This document shows positions 25,229 through 33,866 of a stretch of DNA of 64,000 bases, piece after piece (positions within the stretch are counted from its first letter, which is position 1; every line of letters begins with the position of its first letter). Under the pieces are notes generated by a model. That model was given only the letters and a program-made list of their open reading frames with translations, ran no database searches and was not told the DNA's origin. Made by a program: the position numbers and the translations under genes. Origin of the DNA: Shinella zoogloeoides (GTDB lineage: Bacteria; Pseudomonadota; Alphaproteobacteria; Rhizobiales; Rhizobiaceae); contig NZ_CP132311.1 in the NCBI RefSeq assembly GCF_030733845.1, positions 310,001 to 374,000 of the forward strand, given 5' to 3'.

Positions 25229-25788
25229 CAGTGACGGATTTCGACGCAGACGAGACCATCCAGCCGCTCAGGCGGCCGGAACGGGGACGCTACAGCCTGG
25301 GTGACAAGGTGCTTGTCGGCGCCGGCGTGATGCTTGCCGCCGGCGCGGCCTTCTTTCCCTGGTACGTCTTCCTGAACCCGGAAAAATTCTCGGTGCCGAC
25401 CCTCTGGGAGGGCGCGACCCGCGATCTACCGGAAACGGCGGGCAGGGAGGTGGTGAGCGTTTCGCCCGCCGCCATGGTCGACGACGACAACGAACCGGCG
25501 CTCGAAAGCGTCGATCCGGTCGCCACGGCCACCACGTCGGGCCTCGGCGCGGAAAAGAAGCTCGGCGCGCCGGTGGAAACCGGCCTCGACCAGCCGCTGC
25601 CGGCCAGTTCCGGCTTCCGCCTGATGCATGTGGCCAATGGCCGGGCGCTGATCGAGGATGCCCGCGGCATGTATATCGTTCGCGTCGGCTCGATCCTGCC
25701 TGATAACAGCCGCCTTGCGACCCTCGAACAGCGCGACGGCGCCTGGGTGATCGTCACCTCGAGCGGCACGGTCATCAAGCGCAACTGA
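25225..25788 (+). CDS. Single-pass membrane protein of unknown function, fliI-coupled
   Basis: A 187-aa protein with an acidic N-terminus, one membrane helix at about residues 29-50 (VLVGAGVMLAAGAAFFPWYVF), a disordered periplasmic linker and a compact C-terminal β-domain (FRLMHVANGRALIEDARGMY to GTVIKRN) that repeats hydrophobic alternation like a SH3-type fold. A hypothetical gene occupies the same place in S. meliloti. The start overlaps the fliI stop (ATGA), so the product is made together with FliI; a GTG at 25231 is an alternative start. Function unknown. Confidence 0.75.
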   Translation: MTVTDFDADETIQPLRRPERGRYSLGDKVLVGAGVMLAAGAAFFPWYVFLNPEKFSVPTLWEGATRDLPETAGREVVSVSPAAMVDDDNEPALESVDPVATATTSGLGAEKKLGAPVETGLDQPLPASSGFRLMHVANGRALIEDARGMYIVRVGSILPDNSRLATLEQRDGAWVIVTSSGTVIKRN

Positions 25789-25793
25789 CGTGC

Positions 25794-25811
25794 GGCGGGC
25801 CTCGGCCCGCC
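25794..25811 (+). terminator. Possible hairpin terminator after the fliI operon
   Basis: GGCGGGC and GCCCGCC form a 7-bp stem with a CTCG loop, 6 bases after the stop at 25788. There is no T-run, so termination here is doubtful. Confidence 0.35.
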
Positions 25812-25901
25812 CTCGATTCGGCCCGCCCGCCTTGTGGCGTGCCGCCGGCGGCTCGCTGCCGCATGAGCAGCTTGAGCACTTTATTTCTCCGGGAATTCAG
25901 G

Positions 25902-25933
25902 GACTTGCCGATGCACCGCCATCGGTGCAAGTC
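25902..25933. promoter_or_regulatory. Inverted repeat upstream of the flgB promoter element
   Basis: TGCACCG and CGGTGCA flank CCAT, and outside them GACTTGC faces GCAAGTC. The palindrome ends 3 bases before the CGCAAG of the class II element, a place suited to activator binding. Confidence 0.4.
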
Positions 25934-25936
25934 TGA

Positions 25937-25960
25937 CGCAAGATTCGCTCCCTAGGTTCG
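25937..25960 (+). promoter_or_regulatory. Class II (Rem-type) promoter element of the flgB operon
   Basis: CGCAAG (25937-25942), ten bases, TAGGTTCG (25953-25960). It is the best match to the window consensus and stands 48 bases before the flgB ATG. It would drive the ten-gene run flgB to fliP. Confidence 0.6.
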
Positions 25961-25984
25961 CCGTGAACAAGGATGGAGCTTGTC

Positions 25985-26365
25985 ATGCAACCGATACAAC
26001 TGTTTGAACTGGCATCGAAGCAGGCCGAATGGCTCTCAATTCGCCAGAGCGTGGTTGCAGGCAACATCGCCAACGCCAACACCCCCGGGTTCAAGGCGAA
26101 GGACGTGACCCCCTTCCAGTCCGTGCTCGAAACGACGGGCATGCGCATGGCGGCGACGCAGCGAGGCCATTTCACCGAAACCGAAATGGCAAGCCGCGTC
26201 ATCGAGACCACACCCACCGAAGAGATCGGCGTGCAGGAATCCGGCAACACGGTCGGCCTTGCCGAGGAACTCATGAAGGAGGGCCAGGTCAAGCGTGAGT
26301 TCGACTTGAATGCCGGCCTCGTAAAGGCCTTTCATCGCATGATGCTGATGACAGTCAGAAGGTAA
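25985..26365 (+). CDS. flgB: FlgB, proximal rod protein
   Basis: A 126-aa rod protein with the conserved export/rod motif VVAGNIANANTPGFKAKDV (residues 24-42) and a C-terminal helix (FDLNAGLVKAFHRMMLMTV). It contacts FliE and begins the rod. The ATG at 25985 has GGAG 7 bases upstream and gives the N-terminus MQPIQLFELA expected for rhizobia; an ATG at 25973 is also in frame. flgC follows after 3 bases. Confidence 0.93.
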   Translation: MQPIQLFELASKQAEWLSIRQSVVAGNIANANTPGFKAKDVTPFQSVLETTGMRMAATQRGHFTETEMASRVIETTPTEEIGVQESGNTVGLAEELMKEGQVKREFDLNAGLVKAFHRMMLMTVRR

Positions 26366-26368
26366 AAA

Positions 26369-26788
26369 ATGGATCCGCTCGTAGCTTCAATGAAAGTCGC
26401 GGCCTCGGGACTTGAGGCGCAGTCCACCCGCATTCGCATTGTTTCGGAAAACCTGGCGAACGCCCGCTCGACGGGCGACACGCCCGGCGCGGACCCCTTC
26501 CGCCGCAAGACCGTGACCTTCGCCGCCGAACTCGACCGCGCGACCAATGCCTCGCTCGTCGAAGTCGAGCGCCTCGGTGTCGACGAGGGCGAATTCTCGA
26601 CCGAATACGACCCCGGCAATCCGGCCGCCGACGAGAAGGGCTTCGTCAAGATGCCGAACGTCAACGTGCTGATCGAAATGGCCGACATGCGCGAAGCCAA
26701 CCGCTCCTATGAAGCCAACCTGCAGAGCATCAAGCAGTCGCGCGACCTGATCAGCGCGACGATCGACCTTCTGAGGGCATCGCAATGA
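26369..26788 (+). CDS. flgC: FlgC, proximal rod protein
   Basis: A 139-aa rod protein with the N-terminal signature ([23 protein letters not shown]), a short central loop ([22 protein letters not shown]) and the C-terminal coiled helix. It is exported through the flagellar type III apparatus. Its stop overlaps the fliE start by 4 bases (ATGA). Confidence 0.94.
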   Translation: MDPLVASMKVAASGLEAQSTRIRIVSENLANARSTGDTPGADPFRRKTVTFAAELDRATNASLVEVERLGVDEGEFSTEYDPGNPAADEKGFVKMPNVNVLIEMADMREANRSYEANLQSIKQSRDLISATIDLLRASQ

Positions 26789-27117
26789 TCGAGAGCATCA
26801 AGGGCGTAAACGGCCTCTTCTCCAACGGCGCCCTCACCGGCGTGGAGACCGGCACTTCCAATTCCGTGTCCGCTGCCGCCGCGCAGGGAACCGGCACCCA
26901 GATGTCCTTCGCCCAGGTGATGGGCGACATGGCCACCGAGATGGCCAATACGGTCAAGCTGGGTGAAACCAAGTCCTTCGAGGCCATCCAGGGCAAGGCG
27001 ACGACCCGCGAAGTGGTCGACGCCGTCATGAACGCCGAGCAGACGCTGCAGACCGCCATCGCCATTCGCGACAAGGTCGTCACCGCCTATCTCGAAATCG
27101 CCAGAATGCAGATCTGA
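26785..27117 (+). CDS. fliE: FliE, MS ring-rod junction protein
   Basis: A 110-aa FliE. The C-terminal part shows the family pattern ([20 protein letters not shown], then [29 protein letters not shown]). It connects the MS ring to the rod and is the first exported component. Translationally coupled to flgC; flgG follows after 9 bases. Confidence 0.93.
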   Translation: MIESIKGVNGLFSNGALTGVETGTSNSVSAAAAQGTGTQMSFAQVMGDMATEMANTVKLGETKSFEAIQGKATTREVVDAVMNAEQTLQTAIAIRDKVVTAYLEIARMQI

Positions 27118-27126
27118 GGACCGGAC

Positions 27127-27909
27127 ATGAAAGCCCTTGCCATCGCCGCCACCGGCATGAACGCGCAGCAGACCAACCTTGAGGTCATCGCGAACAACAT
27201 CGCGAACATCAACACGACCGGCTTCAAGCGCGCCCGCGCCGAATTCTCGGACCTGCTCTACCAGACCGAGCGCGCCGCCGGCGTGCCGAACCGCGCCAAC
27301 CAGGCCGTGGTGCCGGAAGGTGCCATCATCGGCCTCGGCGTCAAGACCGCCGCCGTGCGCAACCTGCACCTCCAGGGCGGCCTCGTCTCTACCGGCAATT
27401 CCTTCGACATGGCGCTGATCGGCCGCGGCTGGTTCCAGATCGAGGCGGCGGACGGCTCCACGCTCTATACCCGCGCCGGCGCCTTCAACACCAATGCCGA
27501 GGGCCAGCTCGTCACGCTCGACGGCTATACCGTCGTCCCCGGCATCAACGTTCCGATCGACGCGACGGAAGTCACCGTCAGCAAGTCCGGCCAGGTCTAT
27601 GCCACCGTTGGCGGCCAGCAGCAGGAACTCGGCCAGATCACGCTGGCGAACTTCGTCAACGAGGCGGGTCTCGAGCCGCTCGGCGAAAACCTCTACCGCG
27701 AGACCGCCGCTTCGGGCCCGGCCAATGTCGGCGCGCCGGACGAAGCGGGCTTTGCCTATATCCAGCAGAACTACCTCGAAGCCTCCAACGTCGATCCGGT
27801 CAAGGAAATCACCGACCTGATCTCGGCCCAGCGCGCTTACGAGATGAACTCCAAGATCATCCAGGCTGCGGACGAAATGGCGGCGGTGGTCAGCAAGAAC
27901 CTGAGATAG
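27127..27909 (+). CDS. flgG: FlgG, distal rod protein
   Basis: A 260-aa axial protein of normal length, with the motif [20 protein letters not shown] (residues 22-41), the FlgG-specific GLGVKTAAV region and the C-terminal helix [20 protein letters not shown]. It forms the distal rod inside the LP ring. It lies between fliE and flgA in one operon. Confidence 0.95.
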   Translation: MKALAIAATGMNAQQTNLEVIANNIANINTTGFKRARAEFSDLLYQTERAAGVPNRANQAVVPEGAIIGLGVKTAAVRNLHLQGGLVSTGNSFDMALIGRGWFQIEAADGSTLYTRAGAFNTNAEGQLVTLDGYTVVPGINVPIDATEVTVSKSGQVYATVGGQQQELGQITLANFVNEAGLEPLGENLYRETAASGPANVGAPDEAGFAYIQQNYLEASNVDPVKEITDLISAQRAYEMNSKIIQAADEMAAVVSKNLR

Positions 27910-27930
27910 CAAACCGGACAAGCGGGGAAC

Positions 27931-28440
27931 ATGATGTTTCGCCTGATAGCAGCTCTTCGTACGGGAAAGGTCCTTTCGGCCCTGCGGCGCTTGGCCCTTG
28001 CCGCGCCCGCCGTGCTTGTCGGCCTTCTCCTTGCCGATGCGGCGCTCGCCGACGCGCGCACCGCCGTCGTGCCCAAGCGCATCATCTATCCCGGCGAGGA
28101 GATAGACGCGGGCTTTCTCGAAGAGGTTGAGGTCACCAACCCGAACATCGTGAAGGGTTATGCCGAGAACATCGCCGCCGTCAGCGGCATGATCTCCAAG
28201 CGCACGCTGCTTCCGGGCCGGGTCATCCTCGTCTCCGCGCTGCGCGAGCCCTTCGCCGTTTCCCGCGGCACCACCGTGCAGCTCGTCTTCGACGGTGGCT
28301 CGCTCGTGCTGCGCGCCGCCGGGACGCCCTTGCAGGACGCGGCGGTCGGCGACCTCATCAAGGTCCGCAACAAGGATTCGGGCGTGATCGTCTCCGGGAC
28401 GGTCATGGCGGACGGAACCGTACATGTGGTGGCGAAATGA
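27931..28440 (+). CDS. flgA: FlgA, P-ring assembly chaperone
   Basis: A 169-aa periplasmic protein. The N-terminus is a signal peptide with an unusually long basic n-region (MMFRLIAALRTGKVLSALRR) and hydrophobic core LAAPAVLVGLLLADAALA. The mature part has the SAF-like region (VVPKRIIYPGEEI and SKRTLLPGRVI) and the C-terminal LIKVRNKDSG typical of FlgA. It helps FlgI polymerise into the P ring. Its stop overlaps the flgI start by 4 bases. Confidence 0.92.
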   Translation: MMFRLIAALRTGKVLSALRRLALAAPAVLVGLLLADAALADARTAVVPKRIIYPGEEIDAGFLEEVEVTNPNIVKGYAENIAAVSGMISKRTLLPGRVILVSALREPFAVSRGTTVQLVFDGGSLVLRAAGTPLQDAAVGDLIKVRNKDSGVIVSGTVMADGTVHVVAK

Positions 28441-29552
28441 TGCAGTCCCTCCTTGCCCGTCTCGCCGCCTTCGTCGCCTGCCTGCTGCTTGCGGCGGGAC
28501 CGGCGCTGCCAGCCGCCCGCATCAAGGACGTGGCCTCGCTGCAGGCCGGCCGTGAAAACCAGCTCATCGGCTACGGCCTCGTCGTCGGTCTCCAGGGCAC
28601 CGGCGACAGCATGCGCTCCTCGCCCTTCACCGAGCAGTCCATGCGCGCGATGCTGCAGAACCTCGGCATCTCGATGGTCGGCACGCAGACACGCGCCAAG
28701 AACATCGCCGCCGTGCTCGTCACCGCCAACCTGCCGCCCTTCGCCAGCCCCGGCAGCCGCATCGACATCACGGTCGGCTCGCTCGGCGATGCGACGTCGC
28801 TGCGCGGCGGCACGCTCGTCATGACCTCGCTTTCCGGCGCCGACGGCGCCATCTACGCCGTCGCGCAGGGCTCCATCGTCGTCACCGGCGTCAGCGCCGG
28901 CGGTGATGCGGCGACCGTGCAGCAGGGCGTGACCACCGCCGGCCGGGTGCCGAACGGCGCGATCATTGAACGCGAACTCCCCTCGCGCTTCAAGGACGCC
29001 TCCGATCTCGTCCTGCAATTGCGCAACCCCGATTTCTCGACCGCCGTCGGCATGGCCGACGCGATAAACCGCTATGCGGCTGCCCAGTACGGCGCGCCGA
29101 TCGCCGAATCGCGCGATTCGCAGTCCGTCTACATCGCCAAGCCGAAGATGGCGGACCTTGCCCGCCTGATGGCCGATATAGAGAACCTCGTCGTGGAGAC
29201 CGATGCGCCGGCGCGCGTCGTGATCAACGAGCGAACGGGCACGATCGTCATCGGCCAGGACGTGCGCATCTCGCCCGTCGCCGTCAGCTACGGGACGCTG
29301 ACCGTGCAGGTCAACGAGATGCCCGAGGTGATCCAGCCGGAACCCTTCTCCAGGGGCGTGACGGCCGTCCAGCCGCGCACGGATATCCTCGTGCAGGAAG
29401 ATGGCGGCAATGTCGCCATGCTCGACGGCTCCAGCCTGCGATCGCTCGTCTCCGGCCTCAACAGCATCGGCGTCAAGCCGGATGGCATCATCTCCATCCT
29501 GCAAAGCATCAAGACGGCCGGTGCTCTCCAGGCAGAACTGGTGCTGCAATGA
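28437..29552 (+). CDS. flgI: FlgI, P-ring protein
   Basis: A 371-aa protein with a Sec signal peptide (residues about 1-23, LAAFVACLLLAAGPALPAA) followed by the highly conserved start of mature FlgI, RIKDVASLQAGRENQLIGYG. Further family blocks are VVTANLPPFASPGSRIDI-like and GTIVIGQDVRISPVAVSYG. It makes the peptidoglycan-level bushing around the rod. Overlaps flgA and motE by 4 bases each. Confidence 0.95.
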   Translation: MMQSLLARLAAFVACLLLAAGPALPAARIKDVASLQAGRENQLIGYGLVVGLQGTGDSMRSSPFTEQSMRAMLQNLGISMVGTQTRAKNIAAVLVTANLPPFASPGSRIDITVGSLGDATSLRGGTLVMTSLSGADGAIYAVAQGSIVVTGVSAGGDAATVQQGVTTAGRVPNGAIIERELPSRFKDASDLVLQLRNPDFSTAVGMADAINRYAAAQYGAPIAESRDSQSVYIAKPKMADLARLMADIENLVVETDAPARVVINERTGTIVIGQDVRISPVAVSYGTLTVQVNEMPEVIQPEPFSRGVTAVQPRTDILVQEDGGNVAMLDGSSLRSLVSGLNSIGVKPDGIISILQSIKTAGALQAELVLQ

Positions 29553-30079
29553 TGAACATGACCCTTTCCACGCTTGCCCGCAGGCTCGCCCTTCCGCTCG
29601 CCGGCGTCGTCATGCTGGCCATTCCCGGCGCCTTCGCCGAGGAGCGGCCCGTCGTCACGACGACCACGGCGAGCGGCGACGAGGTCCGCGAATTCTGCAC
29701 CAACATCGCCGATGCCGCGCGCGACCAGCGCTATCTCCTCCAGAAGCAGGAGCTCGAAACCCTGCAGAAGGACGTCGACGAGCGCATCAAGGTGCTGGAA
29801 ACCCGCCGGGCCGAATACGAGGACTGGCTGAAGCGTCGCAACGAATTCCTGAAGTCCGCGGAAGCCGGCCTCGTCGAGATCTACCGCAAGATGAAGCCGG
29901 ATGCGGCCGCCGGCCAGCTTGCCGAGCTCGACCCGGAGATCGCGTCCGCCATCGTCATGAAGCTGCCGCCGCGCCAGTCGAGCACCATCCTCGGCGAAAT
30001 GCCGGCCGACAAGGCCGCCGCGCTCACCCGCATCATCGCCTCGGCGACCGATCCGAACACCTCGAAGGACCCGTCATGA
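29549..30079 (+). CDS. motE: MotE, periplasmic chaperone of MotC
   Basis: A 176-aa periplasmic protein. A signal peptide at residues 1-30 (ending GAFA) is followed by a long coiled coil (LLQKQELETLQKDVDERIKV to RRNEFLKSAE) and a C-terminal MgtE-N-like segment (LDPEIASAIVMKLPPRQSS and LGEMPADKAAALTRI). In S. meliloti MotE serves as chaperone for correct folding of MotC, a protein found only in rhizobial motors. It overlaps flgI and flgH. Confidence 0.9.
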   Translation: MMNMTLSTLARRLALPLAGVVMLAIPGAFAEERPVVTTTTASGDEVREFCTNIADAARDQRYLLQKQELETLQKDVDERIKVLETRRAEYEDWLKRRNEFLKSAEAGLVEIYRKMKPDAAAGQLAELDPEIASAIVMKLPPRQSSTILGEMPADKAAALTRIIASATDPNTSKDPS

Positions 30080-30786
30080 AAAAGACCGCCTCCGCACTTG
30101 CCGTCGCGATGGCCTTGTCGGGCTGCGCCAGCCAGGCCGTGAAAGAGATCGGCAAGGCGCCCGCGATGAGTCCGATCGGCAGCGGGCTCAACTATGCCGA
30201 GACGCCACAGATGGCGATGTATCCCAAGCAGCCGCGCACGGCGGTTTCCGGCTATTCGATCTGGAGCGACCAGCAGTCGGCGCTCTTCAAGGATTCGCGC
30301 GCCTTCAAGGTCGGCGATATCCTCACCGTCAACATCCGCGTCAACGACAAGGCGAGCTTCGACAACAAGACCGACCGGTCCCGCACCAACAAGAGCGGCA
30401 TGAACCTCGGCTTCGGCGGCTCGGGCAACAATTTCAGCGTCGACACCGAGGCCGACCTCTCCTTCGGTTCCTCGACCAGCACCAAGGGCGACGGCACGAC
30501 GGAGCGTTCCGAGAAGCTGAACCTGCTCGTCGCGGCGGTCGTCACCGGCGTGATCGAGAACGGCAACCTCCTGATTTCAGGGTCGCAGGAGGTCCGCGTC
30601 AATCACGAGCTTCGCATCCTCAATGTCGCCGGCATCGTGCGGCCGCAGGATGTCGACGCCAACAACCAGATATCCTACGAGCGTATCGCGGAAGCGCGCA
30701 TCTCCTACGGCGGCCGCGGCCGCCTGACCGAAGTGCAGCAGCCGCCATGGGGCCAGCAGGTCGTCGACCTGTTCTCGCCGCTCTGA
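30076..30786 (+). CDS. flgH: FlgH, L-ring lipoprotein
   Basis: A 236-aa lipoprotein. The lipobox LSGC puts the lipidated cysteine at residue 17. The conserved YSIWSDQQSALFKDSRAFKVGDILTV-type block and the C-terminal ARISYGGRGRLTEVQQPPWGQQ identify FlgH, which forms the outer-membrane L ring. The ATG at 30076 overlaps the motE stop by 4 bases; the longer open frame upstream is the shadow of motE and flgI. Confidence 0.95.
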   Translation: MKKTASALAVAMALSGCASQAVKEIGKAPAMSPIGSGLNYAETPQMAMYPKQPRTAVSGYSIWSDQQSALFKDSRAFKVGDILTVNIRVNDKASFDNKTDRSRTNKSGMNLGFGGSGNNFSVDTEADLSFGSSTSTKGDGTTERSEKLNLLVAAVVTGVIENGNLLISGSQEVRVNHELRILNVAGIVRPQDVDANNQISYERIAEARISYGGRGRLTEVQQPPWGQQVVDLFSPL

Positions 30787-30819
30787 CGACCCCAACCCTG
30801 ACGATACGGGAAGAAGACC

Positions 30820-31338
30820 ATGGCGGACGAAGAACAGCCCGGCGAAAAGAAGAAGCCGTCGCTTGTGGTGACCATTGCGGCCATCGCCGTCCTGACGCTG
30901 CTGGCCGGCGGCGGCGGCTGGGTCGTCGGCAACATGCTCGCCCCTCCGCCCGCCGAAAAACCGGCGGAAGAGGTGGCGAAAGTGGAGCCTGCGGGCGGTC
31001 ACGGCGGCGGCGAGAAGGCGGATGCGGGCGAAATCCCTCATATCTCCACCGAGGCGAACGGAGTCGTGCTGCTCGACCCGATCACCAGCAACCTTGCCTA
31101 TCCCTCCGACAATCGCGTGCGCCTCGAAGTCGCGCTGATGTTCAAGGGCGCGCCGGACGTGGTTCTCGCCGAAGAGATCCACCAGGACATCATGGCCTAT
31201 ATGCGCACGGTCTCGCTTCAGCAGATGCAGGGGCCGCGCGGGTTTCAATATCTCCGGGAAGACCTGCAGGAGCGGGTTGACCTCAGGTCCGAAGGGCGCG
31301 TAACCAACGTCATGTTCCGCACCTTCGTGATCGAATGA
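30820..31338 (+). CDS. fliL: FliL, stator-associated membrane protein
   Basis: A 172-aa single-pass protein: short basic cytoplasmic start (GEKKKPS), membrane helix at residues 14-37 (VVTIAAIAVLTLLAGGGGWVVG), linker rich in Pro, Glu and Gly, then the periplasmic FliL domain (VRLEVALMFKGAPDVVLAEE to VTNVMFRTFVIE). It forms a ring around the stator and supports torque. It overlaps fliP by 4 bases. Confidence 0.93.
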   Translation: MADEEQPGEKKKPSLVVTIAAIAVLTLLAGGGGWVVGNMLAPPPAEKPAEEVAKVEPAGGHGGGEKADAGEIPHISTEANGVVLLDPITSNLAYPSDNRVRLEVALMFKGAPDVVLAEEIHQDIMAYMRTVSLQQMQGPRGFQYLREDLQERVDLRSEGRVTNVMFRTFVIE

Positions 31339-32081
31339 TTCGAGCCCTTCTGACCTTCGTCGCCATGATGGCGATGACCGGCGTGGCCTACGCCCAGCAG
31401 CAGTTGCAGCTGCCGGGCGATCTCCTCAACGCGCCCGTTGACGGCTCCGTCGCTTCCTGGATCATCCGGACCTTCGGGCTGCTGACGATCCTGTCGGTCG
31501 CGCCCGGCATCCTGATCATGGTGACGAGCTTCCCGCGTTTCGTCATCGCCTTCTCGATCCTGCGCTCGGGCATGGGGCTTGCGACCACGCCTTCCAACAT
31601 GATCCTCGTCTCGCTCGCGCTGTTCATGACCTTCTACGTCATGGCGCCGACCTTTGACCGGGCCTGGCAGAACGGCGTCGAGCCGCTGATCGCCAACCAG
31701 ATAGACGAGACGGAAGCGGCCAAGCGTATCGCCGAGCCGTTCCGCGAATTCATGGTGGCCAACACGCGCGACAAGGATATCGAGCTTTTCATCTCGCTTG
31801 CGGAAGAACGCGGCCAGACGGTGGTCGAGGGCAATGTCGCGGACCTGCGTGTCGTCATCCCGGCCTTCATGATCTCGGAAATCCGCCGCGGCTTCGAGAT
31901 CGGCTTCCTCGTCGTGCTGCCCTTCCTCGTCATCGACATGATCGTCGCCACCATCACCATGGCCATGGGCATGATGATGCTGCCGCCGACATCGATCTCG
32001 CTGCCCTTCAAGATCCTGTTCTTCGTGCTCATCGACGGCTGGAACCTGCTCGTCGGCAGCCTGGTGCGGTCCTTTAGCTAG
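31335..32081 (+). CDS. fliP: FliP, export-gate membrane protein
   Basis: A 248-aa protein with a cleavable signal sequence (residues 1-20) and four membrane helices. Family blocks are PGILIMVTSFPRFVIAFSIL, MNPAF-like LFMTFYVMAPTFDRAWQ and IPAFMISEIRRGFEIGFLVV, then DMIVATITMAMGMMMLPPTS. It forms the export pore with FliQ and FliR. It is the last gene of the flgB operon. No terminator is obvious, but a palindromic repeat starts two bases after its stop. Confidence 0.95.
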   Translation: MIRALLTFVAMMAMTGVAYAQQQLQLPGDLLNAPVDGSVASWIIRTFGLLTILSVAPGILIMVTSFPRFVIAFSILRSGMGLATTPSNMILVSLALFMTFYVMAPTFDRAWQNGVEPLIANQIDETEAAKRIAEPFREFMVANTRDKDIELFISLAEERGQTVVEGNVADLRVVIPAFMISEIRRGFEIGFLVVLPFLVIDMIVATITMAMGMMMLPPTSISLPFKILFFVLIDGWNLLVGSLVRSFS

Positions 32082-32082
32082 A

Positions 32083-32178
32083 GCAATTCCAGCAAAAGTG
32101 CGTAGCGGTTTTGCGTCCGGAATTGCGTGGAAGCAAATGAACTGAGCATTTCGCTGTTCGAAGAAAAGCGGAATGCTC
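32083..32178. repeat. Two-part palindromic intergenic repeat
   Basis: First palindrome 32083-32126: GCAATTCC with GGAATTGC outside and GCAAAA with TTTTGC inside. Second palindrome 32144-32178: GAGCATTTCGCT with AGCGGAATGCTC. From memory such GCAATTCC-AGCAAAAG palindromes are scattered through Rhizobiaceae genomes as short mobile-like repeats. It may also end fliP transcripts, since it begins directly after the stop. Only one copy is seen in this window. Confidence 0.65.
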
Positions 32179-32345
32179 CGGACCTTTCACACCCCCTTAA
32201 CCATCCCGTCTTACCCGCCGTTAACCGTGACTTCCGGTCGGTCGAAAGCGCCCGGCCGATTTAAGAAGTTGGCAAGGAATGGCTGCGACTTTGGGCTCCA
32301 CACGACGGGTTTGGTCGCCTTCAGTTCTCTGGAGAAACCGAGTTG

Positions 32346-32390
32346 GCATGATGCCGAACCGCCGTAACCGGTAAGTATTCAGTCCGGTAT
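32346..32390 (+). promoter_or_regulatory. Class III promoter element of the first flagellin gene
   Basis: GCATGA at 32346-32351, CCGCCGT at 32359-32365, ACCGG at 32367-32371, CCGGTAT at 32384-32390. It is near-identical to the icpA element over its first 21 bases. The distance from GCATGA to the ATG is 82 bases, close to the 79 found for the other two flagellins. Confidence 0.6.
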
Positions 32391-32421
32391 GTCCCCCATC
32401 AGTATTTCGTTCAAAGGGACA
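32390..32421 (+). promoter_or_regulatory. Leader stem able to mask the first flagellin's ribosome binding site
   Basis: TGTCCC at 32390-32395 is perfectly complementary to GGGACA at 32416-32421, which overlaps the Shine-Dalgarno AAAGGG, 6 bases before the ATG. The stem is only 6 bp with a 20-base loop, so a protein (FlbT or FlaF) would probably be needed to stabilise it. Confidence 0.35.
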
Positions 32422-32427
32422 ACTTGA

Positions 32428-33618
32428 ATGTCGAGCATTCTCACCAACACGTCTGCAATGGCAGCTCTCCAGACGCTGCGTTCCATCAACAGCGACATGG
32501 AAACGACGCAGGGACGCATCTCCTCCGGCCAGCGTGTCGGTACGGCTTCCGACAACGCCGCCTACTGGTCGATCGCCACCACCATGCGTTCGGACAACGC
32601 CGCCCTTTCCTCCGTCCAGGACGCGATGGGCCTCGGCGCTGCGAAGGTTGATACGGCCTATGCGGGCCTTGAATCGACCATCGACGTCATCAAGGAAATC
32701 AAGAACAAGCTCATCACTGCCCAGGAATCGACGGCTGACAAGTCCAAGATTCAGCAGGAAATCAAGCAGCTTCAGGGCCAGCTGAAGTCGATCAGCTCGT
32801 CTGCTTCGTTCTCCGGCGAAAACTGGCTGAAGGCTGCCGTCGGCGAGGCTGGTGCGGCCGCTGGCGATCTGGCGACGTCCGCCACCGTAACCAAGCAGGT
32901 CGTCGGCTCGTTTACCCGCGATGCTTCCGGCAACGTCAAGGTTCAGTCGATCGACGTCGATTTGAAGTCCAGCAACGTTCTGTTCGACACCACCGGCAAC
33001 CAGATGGGCATCCTCGACCAGGACGCACTTCGCGCCAACATCGCCAAGGTCGGCGACAGCTACTATGCGGCCGTAGATTCGGGCACCGTCGACAGCACCT
33101 ACTCTGAAGGCGCAGGCGGCGTTTGGACGGACGCAGCGAACACGGCCTTCTACATCAAGGCCGATGAGAACAAGTGGGTCGAAGTTACCGACGCGACCGG
33201 CGCGACGATCACGCCGACGGCGGAAACGACCATCGCCGCCGTGTTTGCGACCGGTACGTCGGTTGCCGAGCTGGACATCTCCGACATGGCTGCTGCCAAG
33301 TCTGCCTTCGGCCTGGCTGCCACGGCAAGCGACGAAGACGTCATCGACGTCATGATCTCGCATGTCGACCGCCAGCTGGAAGCCGTCAACAGCGCGGCCG
33401 CCGACATGGGCTCCGTTGCCATGCGTCTCGATCTTCAGAACGAGTTCGTCTCCAAGCTCTCCGACTCGATCGAAGCCGGCGTCGGCCGCCTCGTCGATGC
33501 GGACATGAACGAAGAGTCCACGCGCCTCAAGGCCCTGCAGACCCAGCAGCAGCTGGCAATCCAGTCGCTGTCGATCGCCAACTCCAACTCGCAGAACATC
33601 CTCTCGCTGTTCCGCTAA
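32428..33618 (+). CDS. flaA: Flagellin, long form (first copy)
   Basis: A 396-aa flagellin. The N-terminal D0/D1 helices begin MSSILTNTSAMAALQTLRSI and carry SDNAAYWSIATTMRSDN; the C-terminal D1/D0 helices end with LGxQSLSIAN-type AIQSLSIANSNSQNILSLFR. The variable surface domain (about residues 150-310) contains a TDAANTAFYIKADENKWVEV segment shared with the second copy. It is exported and polymerised into the filament. The paralogue letter is assigned by order only. Confidence 0.95.
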   Translation: MSSILTNTSAMAALQTLRSINSDMETTQGRISSGQRVGTASDNAAYWSIATTMRSDNAALSSVQDAMGLGAAKVDTAYAGLESTIDVIKEIKNKLITAQESTADKSKIQQEIKQLQGQLKSISSSASFSGENWLKAAVGEAGAAAGDLATSATVTKQVVGSFTRDASGNVKVQSIDVDLKSSNVLFDTTGNQMGILDQDALRANIAKVGDSYYAAVDSGTVDSTYSEGAGGVWTDAANTAFYIKADENKWVEVTDATGATITPTAETTIAAVFATGTSVAELDISDMAAAKSAFGLAATASDEDVIDVMISHVDRQLEAVNSAAADMGSVAMRLDLQNEFVSKLSDSIEAGVGRLVDADMNEESTRLKALQTQQQLAIQSLSIANSNSQNILSLFR

Positions 33619-33664
33619 TCGGGAGACGGCGCGAAGGCTGACCGCGCCCATCCCGTAAAAAGAG

Positions 33665-33692
33665 CCGCGTCCGAAAGGGCGCGGTTTTTTTC
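33665..33692 (+). terminator. Terminator of the first flagellin gene
   Basis: Stem CCGCGTCC/GGGCGCGG (one G-U) with a GAAA loop and a run of seven T. It lies 46 bases after the stop. Confidence 0.9.
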
Positions 33693-33787
33693 GTTTTTCT
33701 TTTCCTCTTCAGAATTAATTAACGTTATTGCGGTTTTCTAGCGTCATCGAAACGACGGGTTAACCAAGAAACTTAACCGGTTGGCAG

Positions 33788-33827
33788 GCATGAGGCTGAC
33801 CGTCGTTTACCGGGTTCAATCCGGAAT
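33788..33827 (+). promoter_or_regulatory. Class III promoter element of the second flagellin gene
   Basis: GCATGA at 33788-33793, CCGTCGT at 33800-33806, ACCGG at 33809-33813, CCGGAAT at 33821-33827. GCATGA is 79 bases before the ATG. Two TTAACC words (33760 and 33773) lie just upstream. Confidence 0.6.
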
Positions 33828-33858
33828 GTCCCTTTCCCAGTCAGCCATTCGAGGGGCA
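33827..33858 (+). promoter_or_regulatory. Leader stem able to mask the second flagellin's ribosome binding site
   Basis: TGTCCC at 33827-33832 can pair with GGGGCA at 33853-33858 (one G-U), which contains the GAGGGG Shine-Dalgarno sequence. The layout equals that of the first flagellin. Confidence 0.35.
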
Positions 33859-33866
33859 CTCATATC

